Below, in pieces: positions 10,001-17,715 of a stretch of 64,000 nucleotides of DNA. The position numbers and the translations under genes are program-made. The stretch is from assembly GCF_005233875.1 (NCBI RefSeq), contig NZ_SZPZ01000003.1, forward strand, positions 986,489 to 1,050,488, given 5' to 3'. Under the pieces are notes generated by a model. That model was given only the letters and a program-made list of their open reading frames with translations. It searched no databases and was not told the origin of the DNA. Every line of letters begins with the position of its first letter. Position 1 is the first letter of the stretch. The DNA comes from Kribbella jiaozuonensis. GTDB taxonomy: Bacteria; Actinomycetota; Actinomycetes; Propionibacteriales; Kribbellaceae.

Positions 10001-10037
10001 CGGGCTCAGGCTGCCATCGGGGACAGTACCCGGGCAT
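7032..10037 (-). CDS. lanM: LanM class II lanthipeptide synthetase
   Basis: About 1001 residues, the normal LanM size. The N-terminal DUF4135 dehydratase domain shows KPRSLELHQHFNAF near residue 255 and DGTDMHFENLIAAGDQPVLVD followed by VETLFHP, the kinase-like active-site region that phosphorylates and eliminates Ser/Thr. The C-terminal LanC-like cyclase domain keeps its zinc ligands: Cys in GHGWCSGDAG and Cys-His in SLCHGELG. The ATG at 10037 is used here; a GTG at 10001 is equally possible, since the conserved WWSAGVRPHEL begins soon after it. Neither has a strong ribosome-binding site. The next gene downstream is a cysteine-free peptide, then a LAL regulator. No dedicated LanT transporter/protease is next to it. 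Confidence 0.93.
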   Translation of the reverse strand: MPGYCPRWQPEPVLNSATAGKARISQRKTWWSAGVRPHELTHSAPAWAEYVERSTSLPPSAPVAGRDPAGTGVIGGYTSGGAATTTDGSGTDWRQALMRCLEPLLDSARRDLAAAGHTGVLAEQFLQRLGLRLVKLAARTLVLELARARDRGELAGDTPAERFLDFTHRLVGGSELAEFLAAYPVLARVLGESCRQGVEGHLELLARLAEDRASLVTGLLDGRDPGSLTSIDPGGDPHRGGRCTAILTFADGRRLVYKPRSLELHQHFNAFVDWTNAKTALDIRTVRLLPRDGYGWLEYVVHEPCDDFAGVRRFYQRQGALLALLYVLDGTDMHFENLIAAGDQPVLVDVETLFHPSRLPVTGLTHDPAYSSLLGSVYRTALLPLLVSGEYGVSDVSGLGGDAGSTASTSVVDWADAGLDSMHLVRRPGQPQSAANRPMLDGATIEPREHEIAVLTGFRAAYEAIARHRDEFLGPEGLLAQCAADQLRFVPRSTSLYTSLLDESTHPDALRDAAGRSQLLDLLWDADESLHAIVPHELADLWAGDVPLFTARPDSTDVWASDGTQVADVLATTGLSAVEAKIAGLSDVDEHRQAWLISACLATRPEPIKHVSTRIRQHLGTTEADPDQLLAAATDIADEIVAQVIGETGGAANWLGLELLDDHHWAVRSMGAGLSNGYTGTALFLAQVGVITGADRYCELARDAIRPIPQLLEALAGDLESAQLVGAGFHGLGGISYGLDRLRTLLGDSGLSTWLAGSLELSEQLVPDATEFPSYVEGAAGGLAAMQAITGLPAADRLAERYADHLVTTVESGLRGRVAAEHGFARGFQGIAWALGQYGAPGDRYLDAARTAADLDRRNAPAGHGWCSGDAGTALARSAAGVPADLDSYLRTAAQRPVLADLSLCHGELGAVESLMWLAAREYPTAEAVRRRRAGLVLAAVQQYGPQCGTPRAVPSPGLLTGLAGIGYGVLRLAFPQRVPSVLLLEPTAGSRCGTAPEPTQ

Positions 10038-10100
10038 GGGTACTCAGCCCCCATATTCCTGTCCGTTCCGGGTCGGTGTAGCTGAGTGTCGATCGGTGTC

Positions 10101-10181
10101 TGCCGCGGGGTGACGACTGGGGGGTAGAGCACCCCGCGGCAGCGGACCGGGCCGCCCGGCCTTTGGTGGAAGGCCGGCGGC
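10101..10181. repeat. two tandem hairpins in the 300-bp spacer between lanM and the LLM oxidoreductase
   Basis: This spacer of just over 300 bp (10038-10339) holds no convincing gene. The first hairpin has perfect 12-bp arms, TGCCGCGGGGTG (10101-10112) and CACCCCGCGGCA (10130-10141). The second has arms GCCGCCCGGCCTT (10151-10163) and AAGGCCGGCGGC (10170-10181), with a 6-nt loop and one bulged base. Further on, GCTGTCACC is repeated exactly 100 bp apart (10223 and 10323), and GGGCCCG occurs three times. The area must hold divergent promoters; the hairpins would fall in one or other untranslated leader. Confidence 0.5.
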
Positions 10182-10339
10182 ACGCCCGGAACGATGCCTG
10201 CGCGGGACCGGGCCCGACAAGGGCTGTCACCACCCATTTTCGGACCGCCGACAGGGGCCCGAGGATGGGGGCACGGCGGCCGGAACTTGGGTGCCGAATC
10301 CCCATGCGTGAACAGGTCCCGCGCTGTCACCGTGGGCCC

Positions 10340-11413
10340 GTGCTCACCACTGTCGCTCCCGGACTACCCGTCTCGGCCCACTCTGTGCTGGACGTTGTAC
10401 CGCAGCTGCCCGGTCAGTCGGCTGCGGCCGCGCTCCGGGAGACCGCGGAGGTGGCACTGGCCGCCGATGACCTCGGATACCGTCGGTTCTGGCTCGGAGA
10501 GCAGCACGGTGTTCGAGGTGTCGGCGGCGCAGCACCGGCCGTGCTCGCGGCGGTTCTCGCCGCGCGGACCGACCGGATCCGCCTGGGCGCCGGCGGACTC
10601 CTACTGACCACCCACCAGCCGCTGGTCGTCGCGGAACAGTTCGCTGCACTCGCAGCGGCGTACCCGAGCCGGATCGACCTGGGTGTGGGGGAGCAACGCA
10701 GCGTCGCACCGAGTACTGCGGCTGCACTCGCCGGTGGCGCACGTGACTCGTTCCCGCAGCGGCTGGACGAGCTGTGCGGGTTCCTGCGCGACGGTACGCC
10801 GGGCCGGGCGCCGGTCGGCGACGTACGGCTGTCCCTGGCCGGTCTGCCGCCACCGGTCTTCGTGCTGGCCGATCACGCCGGTACTGCGATGACCGCCGCC
10901 GTGCGTGGGCTGCCGCTCTTCCTGTCGCACCACACTGCGGCTTCGGTGACGCCGGCTGCGGTCGCGGCGTACCGGGATCACTTCGAGCCGACCGGACCGA
11001 AGGTACGGCCGTACCTGGCCGTAACGGTCGGCGTTGTGGCAGCCGACTCCGAGGAGGAGGCCTTTGCCCGATTCGCGGAGTACGTCCGGGTGAAGACCCG
11101 ACTGGCCGCGGCTGGACCACGGGTCACGTCCGGCGAGCTGATGGCGTTGCTGGAACCGCCGCTGACCGGGCGGGAGCGTGGACGCGCAGAACGACTGCTG
11201 GACGACCCGGGCCACATCGTCGGCTCACGCGCGACCGTGGCAGCCGGACTGGGCGCACTGGTCGCGAGTACGACGGCGGACGAGGTCATGCTCGTCCCAC
11301 TGGCCTTCGACGGAATCATCCGCTCGGCGATCCTCCGCACCGTCGCGGCCGGCCTGACTCGCATCGTCCGTACGGTCCCGAGGCACACGCCTCCGCTGAT
11401 AGCCACGGCCTAG
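10340..11413 (+). CDS. luciferase-like (LLM) flavin or F420-dependent oxidoreductase, MsnO8-like
   Basis: From the GTG at 10340 the protein has 357 residues with the LLM TIM-barrel hallmarks: SVLDVVPQ near the start, LGYRRFWLGEQHG, RTDRIRLGAGGLLLTTHQPLVV and YPSRIDLGVGEQ. These match the MsnO8-like group. Family members use reduced FMN or F420. LLM-type reductases in some lanthipeptide clusters (the LanJ types) hydrogenate dehydroalanine/dehydrobutyrine to D-amino acids, which makes its position divergent from lanM interesting. That link is inference. An ATG at 10304 would add 12 residues. No clear ribosome-binding site is seen for either start. Confidence 0.8.
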   Translation: MLTTVAPGLPVSAHSVLDVVPQLPGQSAAAALRETAEVALAADDLGYRRFWLGEQHGVRGVGGAAPAVLAAVLAARTDRIRLGAGGLLLTTHQPLVVAEQFAALAAAYPSRIDLGVGEQRSVAPSTAAALAGGARDSFPQRLDELCGFLRDGTPGRAPVGDVRLSLAGLPPPVFVLADHAGTAMTAAVRGLPLFLSHHTAASVTPAAVAAYRDHFEPTGPKVRPYLAVTVGVVAADSEEEAFARFAEYVRVKTRLAAAGPRVTSGELMALLEPPLTGRERGRAERLLDDPGHIVGSRATVAAGLGALVASTTADEVMLVPLAFDGIIRSAILRTVAAGLTRIVRTVPRHTPPLIATA

Positions 11414-11434
11414 TCTGGGTACTGCCAACCCAGA
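11414..11434. promoter_or_regulatory. inverted repeat before the aldehyde dehydrogenase gene
   Basis: Arms TCTGGGT and ACCCAGA are perfect, with a 7-nt spacer. The element overlaps the stop of the LLM gene and ends 14 nt before the next start. It could be an operator or a small leader hairpin. Confidence 0.3.
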
Positions 11435-11448
11435 CGAGAGGCGGGGCC

Positions 11449-12909
11449 ATGTCATCGGAGCGGGAAGTCGTCGAGGGGTGTCCGACCGAGCTGTTCATCG
11501 GAGGCAAGTGGGTGGCGGCCGAGGGCGGCAAGACTCTCGCCGTCGAGGACCCGGCCACCGGTACGACGCTCTGCGACGTGGCGGATGCCAGTCCGGCCGA
11601 CGGCAAGGCGGCGCTCGACGCAGCGGTTGCCGCCCAAGCGGAGTGGGCCGCTACACCACCACGCGAGCGCGGCGAGATCCTGCGCCGTACCTATGAGTTG
11701 ATGACTGAGCGGGCCGACGACCTCGCGCTGCTGATGACGCTGGAGATGGGCAAGCCGGTCGCCGAGTCCAAGGGCGAGATCGCTTACGCAGCTGAGTTCT
11801 TCCGCTGGTTCGCCGAAGAAGCGGTTCGGATCGAGGGCGGATACCAGGTCGCGCCGAACGGCTCAGGGCGGTTCCTGCTGATGCGCCAACCGGTCGGGCC
11901 GTGCCTGCTGATCACGCCGTGGAACTTCCCGGCCGCGATGGGCGCGCGCAAGATCGGACCGGCCGTCGCCGCCGGCTGCACGATGGTGATCAAGCCGGCC
12001 GCCCAGACGCCGCTCTCGATGCTCAAGCTGGCCGAGCTGATGACCGAGGCAGGTCTGCCGGCGGGTGTGCTGAACGTGGTCACCACCCACGATGCGGGCG
12101 GTGTGATGGAGCCGCTGATCCGCGACGGCCGCGCCCGCAAGCTCTCCTTCACCGGATCGACCCCGGTCGGCCGCAAGCTGATCGAGCAAGCCGCCGACCA
12201 GGTACTGCGGACCAGCATGGAGCTCGGCGGGAACGCGCCGCTGCTGGTGTTCGAGGACGCCGATCTGGACAAGGCGGTCAACGGCGCGATGCTGGCCAAG
12301 ATGCGCAACGGCGGCGAGGCCTGTACGTCGGCCAACCGGATCTACGTGCACTCGTCGGTAATGGATGAGTTCTCGTCCCGCCTGACCGAGCGGATGGCAG
12401 CGCTCAACGTCGGCCGCGGTACGGAAGAAGGCGTCGAAGTCGGTCCGCTGATCGACGGCAAGCAGCGCGACAAGGTGGCCGACCTGGTCGCCGACGCGAT
12501 CGCCCAGGGAGCCCGCACGTTGACCGGTGGTTCAGTTGCCGAGGGCAACGGATACTTCTTCCAGCCGACAGTGCTGGCCGACGTACCGGTGAGCGCCCGG
12601 CTGCAGAAGGAGGAGATCTTCGGACCGGTCGCACCGCTGACCGCGTTCGAGACCGAGGACGAGGCCGTACGGATGGCGAACGACACGGAGTTCGGCCTGG
12701 TCTCCTACCTGTTCACCAAGGACCTGAGCCGCGCGCTCCGAGTCTCCGAACGCCTGGAAGCAGGCATGATCGGCCTCAACCAAGGCATCGTCTCCAACCC
12801 GGCCGCCCCCTTCGGCGGCGTTAAACAGTCCGGCCTCGGTCGCGAAGGCGGCACCGTAGGAATCGACGAATACCTGGACCTGAAGTACGTCGCAGTCAAC
12901 GTCGACTGA
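11449..12909 (+). CDS. gabD: NAD(P)-dependent aldehyde dehydrogenase, succinate-semialdehyde dehydrogenase type
   Basis: The 486-residue protein has the normal ALDH length. Visible motifs are LITPWNFPAAMGARKIGPAV (cofactor fold), FTGSTPVGRKL, the general-base region MELGGNAP, the catalytic Cys in GGEACTSANRIYVH, and EEIFGPVAPL. The CTSANRIYVH context is typical of succinate-semialdehyde dehydrogenases, which oxidise succinate semialdehyde to succinate in GABA breakdown; the substrate remains inferred. ATG at 11449 has a GAGAGGCGGGG ribosome-binding site. It follows the LLM gene by 35 bp on the same strand, so the two may be co-transcribed. Its last 14 nt overlap the convergent deacetylase gene. 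Confidence 0.88.
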   Translation: MSSEREVVEGCPTELFIGGKWVAAEGGKTLAVEDPATGTTLCDVADASPADGKAALDAAVAAQAEWAATPPRERGEILRRTYELMTERADDLALLMTLEMGKPVAESKGEIAYAAEFFRWFAEEAVRIEGGYQVAPNGSGRFLLMRQPVGPCLLITPWNFPAAMGARKIGPAVAAGCTMVIKPAAQTPLSMLKLAELMTEAGLPAGVLNVVTTHDAGGVMEPLIRDGRARKLSFTGSTPVGRKLIEQAADQVLRTSMELGGNAPLLVFEDADLDKAVNGAMLAKMRNGGEACTSANRIYVHSSVMDEFSSRLTERMAALNVGRGTEEGVEVGPLIDGKQRDKVADLVADAIAQGARTLTGGSVAEGNGYFFQPTVLADVPVSARLQKEEIFGPVAPLTAFETEDEAVRMANDTEFGLVSYLFTKDLSRALRVSERLEAGMIGLNQGIVSNPAAPFGGVKQSGLGREGGTVGIDEYLDLKYVAVNVD

Positions 12910-13753
12910 CGAGTTGGGTGACGGTGACCAGTTGGTAGCCGCGGGCTCGGAGTCCGTGGACGATCGGGCCTACGGCCTGGGCAGTGTAGGGCGCGTTGTC
13001 GCCGCCGTGCATGTGGAGGACGACGATGGAGCCGTTCTGTACGTGGTCGAGGACCTGTTTGATGATCGGCTGGGGTGACTTGGCGAAGCCGTCGGCGCCG
13101 GGGACGTCGAGGCCGACGGCGGTTACGCCGGCTGGGGCGAGCTCGTGGAGGGCGGTGGCGTCGTAGCAGCCGCCGGGGAAGCGGAACCACCTGGTGGCGT
13201 GGGGATCCAGCTGATCCAGCTCGGTGATGGCGCGTCGTACATCCGCGAGCATCTGGTCGCGGGGAACCGTCCCCAGCGTGTAGCAGTGCTTGGTGAAACC
13301 GCGGTGATCGTAGGTGTGCGTGCCCAGCTCGAACAACGGGTCGTTGGCGAGCTGGCGGGTGATGCCGGGATACTGCTCCATCCACATCCCGGTCAGGAAC
13401 ATGGTTGCCGGAACATGCAGCGCACGGAGCTCGTCGATCAGTGCCTTGTTGTAGTACGACTTCACCGTGCCGGACACCAACCGCCTGCGCATCAACGCAG
13501 TCAGGTCGGCGTCGAAGGTCAGCGCGATCTGCTTCCTGTCCCGCGGCCCGTGGTCGAGGACCGGCATCAGCTTCACGTTGCCGGATGCACCCGGCTTGGC
13601 CTGCACCGGTACGACCGTCGGCCGCACCGGCTTCGCCGTACGCACAGGCACTGAGGGCGCCCGGGTCTGGGGTGTCGCCACCGGTCTGCTGTTGCTGCAA
13701 GCAACAAGCGCGAACAGCAGGCCAACGACAGCGACATACTTCCCCCAGGTCAT
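12896..13753 (-). CDS. polysaccharide deacetylase (NodB/CE4) lipoprotein
   Basis: The 285-residue protein begins with a signal peptide ending in the lipobox LVAC (Cys about residue 19), so it is predicted to be anchored on the outer face of the membrane. A Pro/Val-rich spacer leads to a NodB domain with TFDAD (catalytic Asp pair), the zinc-binding THTYDH and the substrate-groove RFPGG. The C-terminal IVVLHMHGG matches the NodB motif that contributes the second active-site His. Such enzymes N-deacetylate peptidoglycan, chitin or similar glycans. It starts 4 nt after the stop of the 3D-domain gene, so the two form an operon of secreted wall-active proteins. Confidence 0.88.
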   Translation of the reverse strand: MTWGKYVAVVGLLFALVACSNSRPVATPQTRAPSVPVRTAKPVRPTVVPVQAKPGASGNVKLMPVLDHGPRDRKQIALTFDADLTALMRRRLVSGTVKSYYNKALIDELRALHVPATMFLTGMWMEQYPGITRQLANDPLFELGTHTYDHRGFTKHCYTLGTVPRDQMLADVRRAITELDQLDPHATRWFRFPGGCYDATALHELAPAGVTAVGLDVPGADGFAKSPQPIIKQVLDHVQNGSIVVLHMHGGDNAPYTAQAVGPIVHGLRARGYQLVTVTQLVSRR

Positions 13754-13757
13754 GCCC

Positions 13758-14495
13758 TCACTCTACGGTCAGCGAGAGTCGCTGGATGCCCCAGTTGTTC
13801 GCGTCCGGGCCAGGCGGGAACCACACGTCGACGATGTCGTCCTTGATCCAGCTGCCGATGTCGGCCGCGTAGCAATGGCCGTAGCCGGGGACGTACAGGC
13901 GAGTTCCCCAGGGGATGATGCGGGCGTCCACCGCGCAGATCCCGGTGCCGGCGTTGTAGCCGAGCGCCGTCTGGGCGACGTCGTTGTACGCCGACACCCG
14001 GTAGTTCAGCGTGGTCCCGACCGGCATCCGGTACGACGCCAGGTGGTTCGACGAGTCCAGCCGGTACGACGTACTGATCTGGCCGATCGACGACGCCGAG
14101 GTGTCCTCGGCCGACATCGCGTACACCTGGTAATGCGCGCCGTCGCACGGGCTCGCGTCCGTCACCTGCAGCGTCGGCTGACCCCAGTCGCTGATCCACT
14201 GCAGCGCCTGCCCGTTCCGGAACGCGCGGTACGCCTTAGCGCCGGCCACCCGGTTGAACGTGAACGTCACCTTCCCGTCCGCGCCGAGACCGCCGCTGAT
14301 CCCACCCGGCGCGGGCAGCCGGCCGCTCACGTCGTACGGCGGTGCGGTGGTCCCGTTGCCGTGACCGCCGGAGATCGGCCGGTCGGGGATCGGTCCGGTG
14401 TAGAAGTGCTGACAGGCCGGCAATGCCGCGGATGCGGTGGCCGGAGCGACCAGCAGAGAAGCGAAACTCAGCAGAACGATGGCGAGAGAGCGCAT
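13758..14495 (-). CDS. secreted 3D-domain protein (RlpA/double-psi barrel-like)
   Basis: The 245-residue protein has a clean signal peptide (LAIVLLSFASLLVAPATASA). The middle resembles a fibronectin-like or Ig-like fold. The C-terminus carries the 3D signature: VDARIIPWGTRLYVPGYG, then CYAADIGSWIKDDIVDVWF with its conserved Asp residues. The 3D domain occurs in peptidoglycan-active proteins such as MltA and YabE-type resuscitation factors; no lytic catalytic domain is evident here. The ATG at 14495 has GGAGGT 9 nt upstream, and the slightly longer frame lacks such a site. It is the first gene of an operon with the deacetylase. Confidence 0.8.
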   Translation of the reverse strand: MRSLAIVLLSFASLLVAPATASAALPACQHFYTGPIPDRPISGGHGNGTTAPPYDVSGRLPAPGGISGGLGADGKVTFTFNRVAGAKAYRAFRNGQALQWISDWGQPTLQVTDASPCDGAHYQVYAMSAEDTSASSIGQISTSYRLDSSNHLASYRMPVGTTLNYRVSAYNDVAQTALGYNAGTGICAVDARIIPWGTRLYVPGYGHCYAADIGSWIKDDIVDVWFPPGPDANNWGIQRLSLTVE

Positions 14496-14520
14496 GACCG
14501 CAAGACCTCCAAGGTGGGGC

Positions 14521-14555
14521 GGGACCATGAGGTTTCACCCTCAAGTAGCGGTCCC
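14521..14555 (-). terminator. nested hairpin between the beta-mannosidase gene and the 3D-domain operon
   Basis: Outer arms GGGACC (14521-14526) and GGTCCC (14550-14555) enclose TGAGG/CCTCA. The hairpin lies 32 nt after the beta-mannosidase stop and 25 nt before the next start. It fits a terminator for the sugar operon, or a leader hairpin for the secreted-protein operon. Confidence 0.45.
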
Positions 14556-14586
14556 GTCCCGCCTTTAGTCAAGGTCTCGACGTAAA

Positions 14587-17025
14587 TCAGTTCACCAGAT
14601 CGTTCGCCGACCGCAGCACCGGTACGCCGATCCACTCGGGCGCCTTCGCACCGGTGACGTGGAAGGTGTGGCTCTCGCCGGCCGAGAGCGTGATCAGGCA
14701 CGAGTCCACCCGGGCCGCCGGGTCCAGCCGGTCCGGGAAGAAGGCCAGATCCTTGGCGAGCGCGGTCGCGACGACGGTCACGTCGTACCCGTCCGGGGTT
14801 GAGGTCGCCTCGGTGGTGAAGGCGTCCGGGGCCAGCTCCAAGGACGTGTCCTCCACGAAGTACCAGAAGGTGGACGCGCCATCTGCCCCGCGCACTTCCA
14901 GATACTCGCCGGCCGGGTTGGATGCGACGGCAACAGAGGAAGGCAACGCGTTGCTGACTGCGGACCGCGCCGGCACCTCGAGCGTGAACGTCTCGCGGGC
15001 CAGGACCTCACCGTCGCGGGCGGTCGACCGCCGGGTCACCGTCACCTCGGTGGACCAGGCGTTGTCGGTGTCGTTGTGTGCGGCAACGACCAGCTCGTCC
15101 TCCCGCGGTTGCACGGTCAGCAGGCGATCGGCGTACACCCGCTTCAGCGCGAACCACAGAGGCTTGCGGATCCCGTGCCCGTCGACGGCTGCCCAGGAGA
15201 CCACGGGCCAGTTGTCGTTCAGCTGCCAGACCACAGCGCCGGTGTTCAGCGGGAAGAGCGAGCGGAAGTGCTCGATGCCGTAGGCAACGGCCCGCGCCTG
15301 GTTCAGCTGCGTGGTCCAGTGCCAGTCGTCGATGTCCTTCCATACCGGCAGATGCTCACCCAGTCCACGCTCCAGCTTGAGGTTGCCCTCGAATGCCTTC
15401 TGGTGCACGAGCATCTGCTCGCCGTACGGGTCGAGCGGCGCGTCGTGCACCACCGAGGTGAGCGTCGACCAGGCCGGCGGCCCCTGGAAGCCGAACTCCG
15501 ACACGAACCGCGGCTTGTACTTGCGGTACGTCGTGTAGTCCACCTGGTTCCACACGTCCCAGATGTGCATCGTCCCGTGCCGCTCGTCGTTCGGGTGGAT
15601 GAACTGGTCGAACGAGTACGGGCTACCGGCCGAGTATGGCGTCCGCGGGTCGAGCTCGGCGACGATCTTCGGCAGCAGGTCGAGGTAGTACCCGGCGCCC
15701 CACGGCCGGCCGGCCAGCGGGACCCGCCAGCTCCACTCGACGTACCCCCAGATGTTCTCGTTGTTGCCGTTCCAGACCGCGAGGCTGGCGTGCTTGCTCA
15801 GCCGGGTGACCGCCTGTCGCGCCTCGGCCTCGACCTCACTCCGCAGCGGCTCCTCCTCGGAGTACGCCGCACACGCGAACAGGAAGTCCTGCCAGACAAG
15901 GATTCCCAGCTCGTCGCAGACGTCGTAGAAGTCGTCGCTCTCGTAGATCCCGCCGCCCCAGACGCGCAGCAGGTTCATGCCGGCGTCGACGGCGTCCTGG
16001 ATGCTGGTCCGGTACGTGTCCGCGTTCAACCGGGTGACGAACGCGTCGTCCGGGATCCAGTTCGCGCCGCGGACGTAGATCGGTTTGCCGTTGACGGACA
16101 GGACGAACGGCGTACCGTCGTTGTCCGGGGCAACGTTCACGGTGATGTCCCGGAAGCCGACCCGCCCGGTCCACTCCTCGTCGCCGAGCTTGACGACCAC
16201 GTCGTACAACGGCTGCTCGCCGTGCCCGCGCGGCCACCAGAGGTCCGCCTCGGGGACCGTGTTGGTGACGGCAACGGTGTCCCACCCGGGCTTGACGCTC
16301 GCGGACTGCGTCGTACCGCCGACCTCGACGGTGACGGTGGCGTACTCCGAGGCGGTGTCCGTCCAGGCCAGCGAGACGAAGGTGTTCAGCACACCGTCGG
16401 CCCCGGCCAGCGGACGGACCGAGTCGATACGCACGCCGGACCAGGACTCCACACGGATCGGCCGCCAGATGCCCGCGGTCGCGACGTCCGGTCCCCAGTC
16501 CCAGCCGAAGTTCGAGGCCATCTTCCGCAGCTCGTTGTACGGGTGCAGGTTGGTGTGCGGCCAGCTGCCGACCTTCGCCCGCTCCGCCTCGGCCGCCGCG
16601 ACCGGACCCTCGAACTCGATCACCAGCTCGTTGTCCCCGGCAACCAGCACGGCGGTGATGTCGAACCGGTACGAACGGTGCTGGTTCGCGGTCCGGCCGA
16701 TCTCCTGCCCGTTCAGCGTGACGGTCGCGACCGTGTCGAGCCCGTCGGCCACCAGCTCCTGCCGGTCGTTGCCGTCCGCGGCCCAGCTGAACGTGGTCCG
16801 GTAGCTCCACCGGGTCCGCCCGATCCAGTGCAGCTTCGACTCGTTGTCGCCGTCGAACGGGTCCGGGATCTCGCCCGCCGCGAGCAGGTCGGTGTGCACC
16901 TCGCCCGGAACGGTCGCGGCCACCGGCCGGTCGATCAGGTCGGCGGGCGCCGGACCCTCGACGGCGCGGACGGTCCAGGCGGCGCCGCCGCCGGTGGTCA
17001 GGTCAAGGGTCTTCAGCGATGTCAC
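14587..17025 (-). CDS. GH2-family beta-mannosidase
   Basis: The 812-residue protein has an N-terminal jelly-roll (LHWIGRTRWSYRTTF), an Ig-like domain and a TIM barrel. The acid/base Glu lies in AVWNGNNENIW near residue 420, and the nucleophile Glu in FVSEFGFQGPP near 508. The WNGNNEN form is characteristic of the beta-mannosidase branch of GH2. There is no signal peptide, so it should act in the cytoplasm on imported mannosides. The start is GTG at 17025 with a GGAG site. It follows the isomerase/dehydrogenase/SGNH genes after a 69-nt gap that contains a LacI-type box, so it can be induced separately but within the same regulon. Confidence 0.9.
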   Translation of the reverse strand: MTSLKTLDLTTGGGAAWTVRAVEGPAPADLIDRPVAATVPGEVHTDLLAAGEIPDPFDGDNESKLHWIGRTRWSYRTTFSWAADGNDRQELVADGLDTVATVTLNGQEIGRTANQHRSYRFDITAVLVAGDNELVIEFEGPVAAAEAERAKVGSWPHTNLHPYNELRKMASNFGWDWGPDVATAGIWRPIRVESWSGVRIDSVRPLAGADGVLNTFVSLAWTDTASEYATVTVEVGGTTQSASVKPGWDTVAVTNTVPEADLWWPRGHGEQPLYDVVVKLGDEEWTGRVGFRDITVNVAPDNDGTPFVLSVNGKPIYVRGANWIPDDAFVTRLNADTYRTSIQDAVDAGMNLLRVWGGGIYESDDFYDVCDELGILVWQDFLFACAAYSEEEPLRSEVEAEARQAVTRLSKHASLAVWNGNNENIWGYVEWSWRVPLAGRPWGAGYYLDLLPKIVAELDPRTPYSAGSPYSFDQFIHPNDERHGTMHIWDVWNQVDYTTYRKYKPRFVSEFGFQGPPAWSTLTSVVHDAPLDPYGEQMLVHQKAFEGNLKLERGLGEHLPVWKDIDDWHWTTQLNQARAVAYGIEHFRSLFPLNTGAVVWQLNDNWPVVSWAAVDGHGIRKPLWFALKRVYADRLLTVQPREDELVVAAHNDTDNAWSTEVTVTRRSTARDGEVLARETFTLEVPARSAVSNALPSSVAVASNPAGEYLEVRGADGASTFWYFVEDTSLELAPDAFTTEATSTPDGYDVTVVATALAKDLAFFPDRLDPAARVDSCLITLSAGESHTFHVTGAKAPEWIGVPVLRSANDLVN

Positions 17026-17040
17026 AGTCGGGCTCCAGGG

Positions 17041-17060
17041 GATGAACCGGTTTAGTAAAT
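17041..17060 (-). promoter_or_regulatory. LacI-family operator in front of the beta-mannosidase gene
   Basis: On the minus strand the site reads TTTACTAAACCGGTTCA, centred on the palindrome AACCGGTT (17045-17052). A near-identical site lies upstream of the sugar isomerase gene at about 19615-19635. AACCGGTT with a central CG is typical of LacI-family operators, and a LacI gene lies in this locus. Confidence 0.6.
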
Positions 17061-17094
17061 CCGCGCCGCACCGATGAGTGCGGAGCGGTGGACG

Positions 17095-17715
17095 TCAGTC
17101 GTCCAGGACGTACCGTCGCCACAGATCGGCGAGGGCACGGTGGCCCGCCGGGCTCGGGTGCACGCCGTCTCCGGCGAGCGTTCCGGGGCCGACGGAGGCG
17201 GCCTGCTTGGTCAGCTCGAGATCGGTCGGCACCAGGATCGCGCCGTACTCGACGGCCAGCTTGCGGACCACCTCGAGCTTCGGGTCCAGGTCCTCGCGCC
17301 ACGCGTCCTGCCCGTCCTTCACCGGCAGCAGGAACGGCTCCATCAGGACCACCGGACAGTCCAGCGGATCGAGCAGCGCCCGGTACGACGCCTCGAAGGA
17401 CTCCGCCGTCGTCGGGTCGTTCTCGTCGTACCGCCGCCAGGTGTCGTTGATCCCGATCAGGATCGACACCAGCGACGGGTCGTGGGCCAGCACATCGGTC
17501 GACCACCGGCCGGCCAGATCGGCCGCCCGGTTGCCACTGATGCCGGCATTGACGATCTTCGGCCGGTGTTCGCGGTATCGGTCGGAGAGGTCGTCGTACA
17601 GGTTGCGGACATAGCCGTCACCCAACCCGTCCGGGTCGGTACGGCGGCCGCAGTCGGTGACCGAGTCCCCGGCGAACACGACGGTCCGCCGGGGATCGAG
17701 AAGGATGCTGGTCAT
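17095..17715 (-). CDS. SGNH/GDSL-family hydrolase
   Basis: The 206-residue protein has block I FAGDSVTD (catalytic Ser near residue 18), block II Gly in NAGISGNRAADL, block III GINDTWRR (oxyanion Asn) and block V DGVHPSPAGH with the Asp/His pair. These four blocks define SGNH esterases such as carbohydrate acetylesterases. No signal peptide is present. The start overlaps the dehydrogenase stop in ATGA. Within a mannoside operon, removal of acetyl groups from imported oligosaccharides is a reasonable inference. Confidence 0.85.
   Translation of the reverse strand: MTSILLDPRRTVVFAGDSVTDCGRRTDPDGLGDGYVRNLYDDLSDRYREHRPKIVNAGISGNRAADLAGRWSTDVLAHDPSLVSILIGINDTWRRYDENDPTTAESFEASYRALLDPLDCPVVLMEPFLLPVKDGQDAWREDLDPKLEVVRKLAVEYGAILVPTDLELTKQAASVGPGTLAGDGVHPSPAGHRALADLWRRYVLDD

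Noticed and set aside
10038..10339. Possible Cys-containing lanthipeptide precursor upstream of lanM on the minus strand
   Set aside because: The only small frame (starting MGGDSPCRARS) has no ribosome-binding site or leader-like helix, and it runs on as a shadow into lanM.
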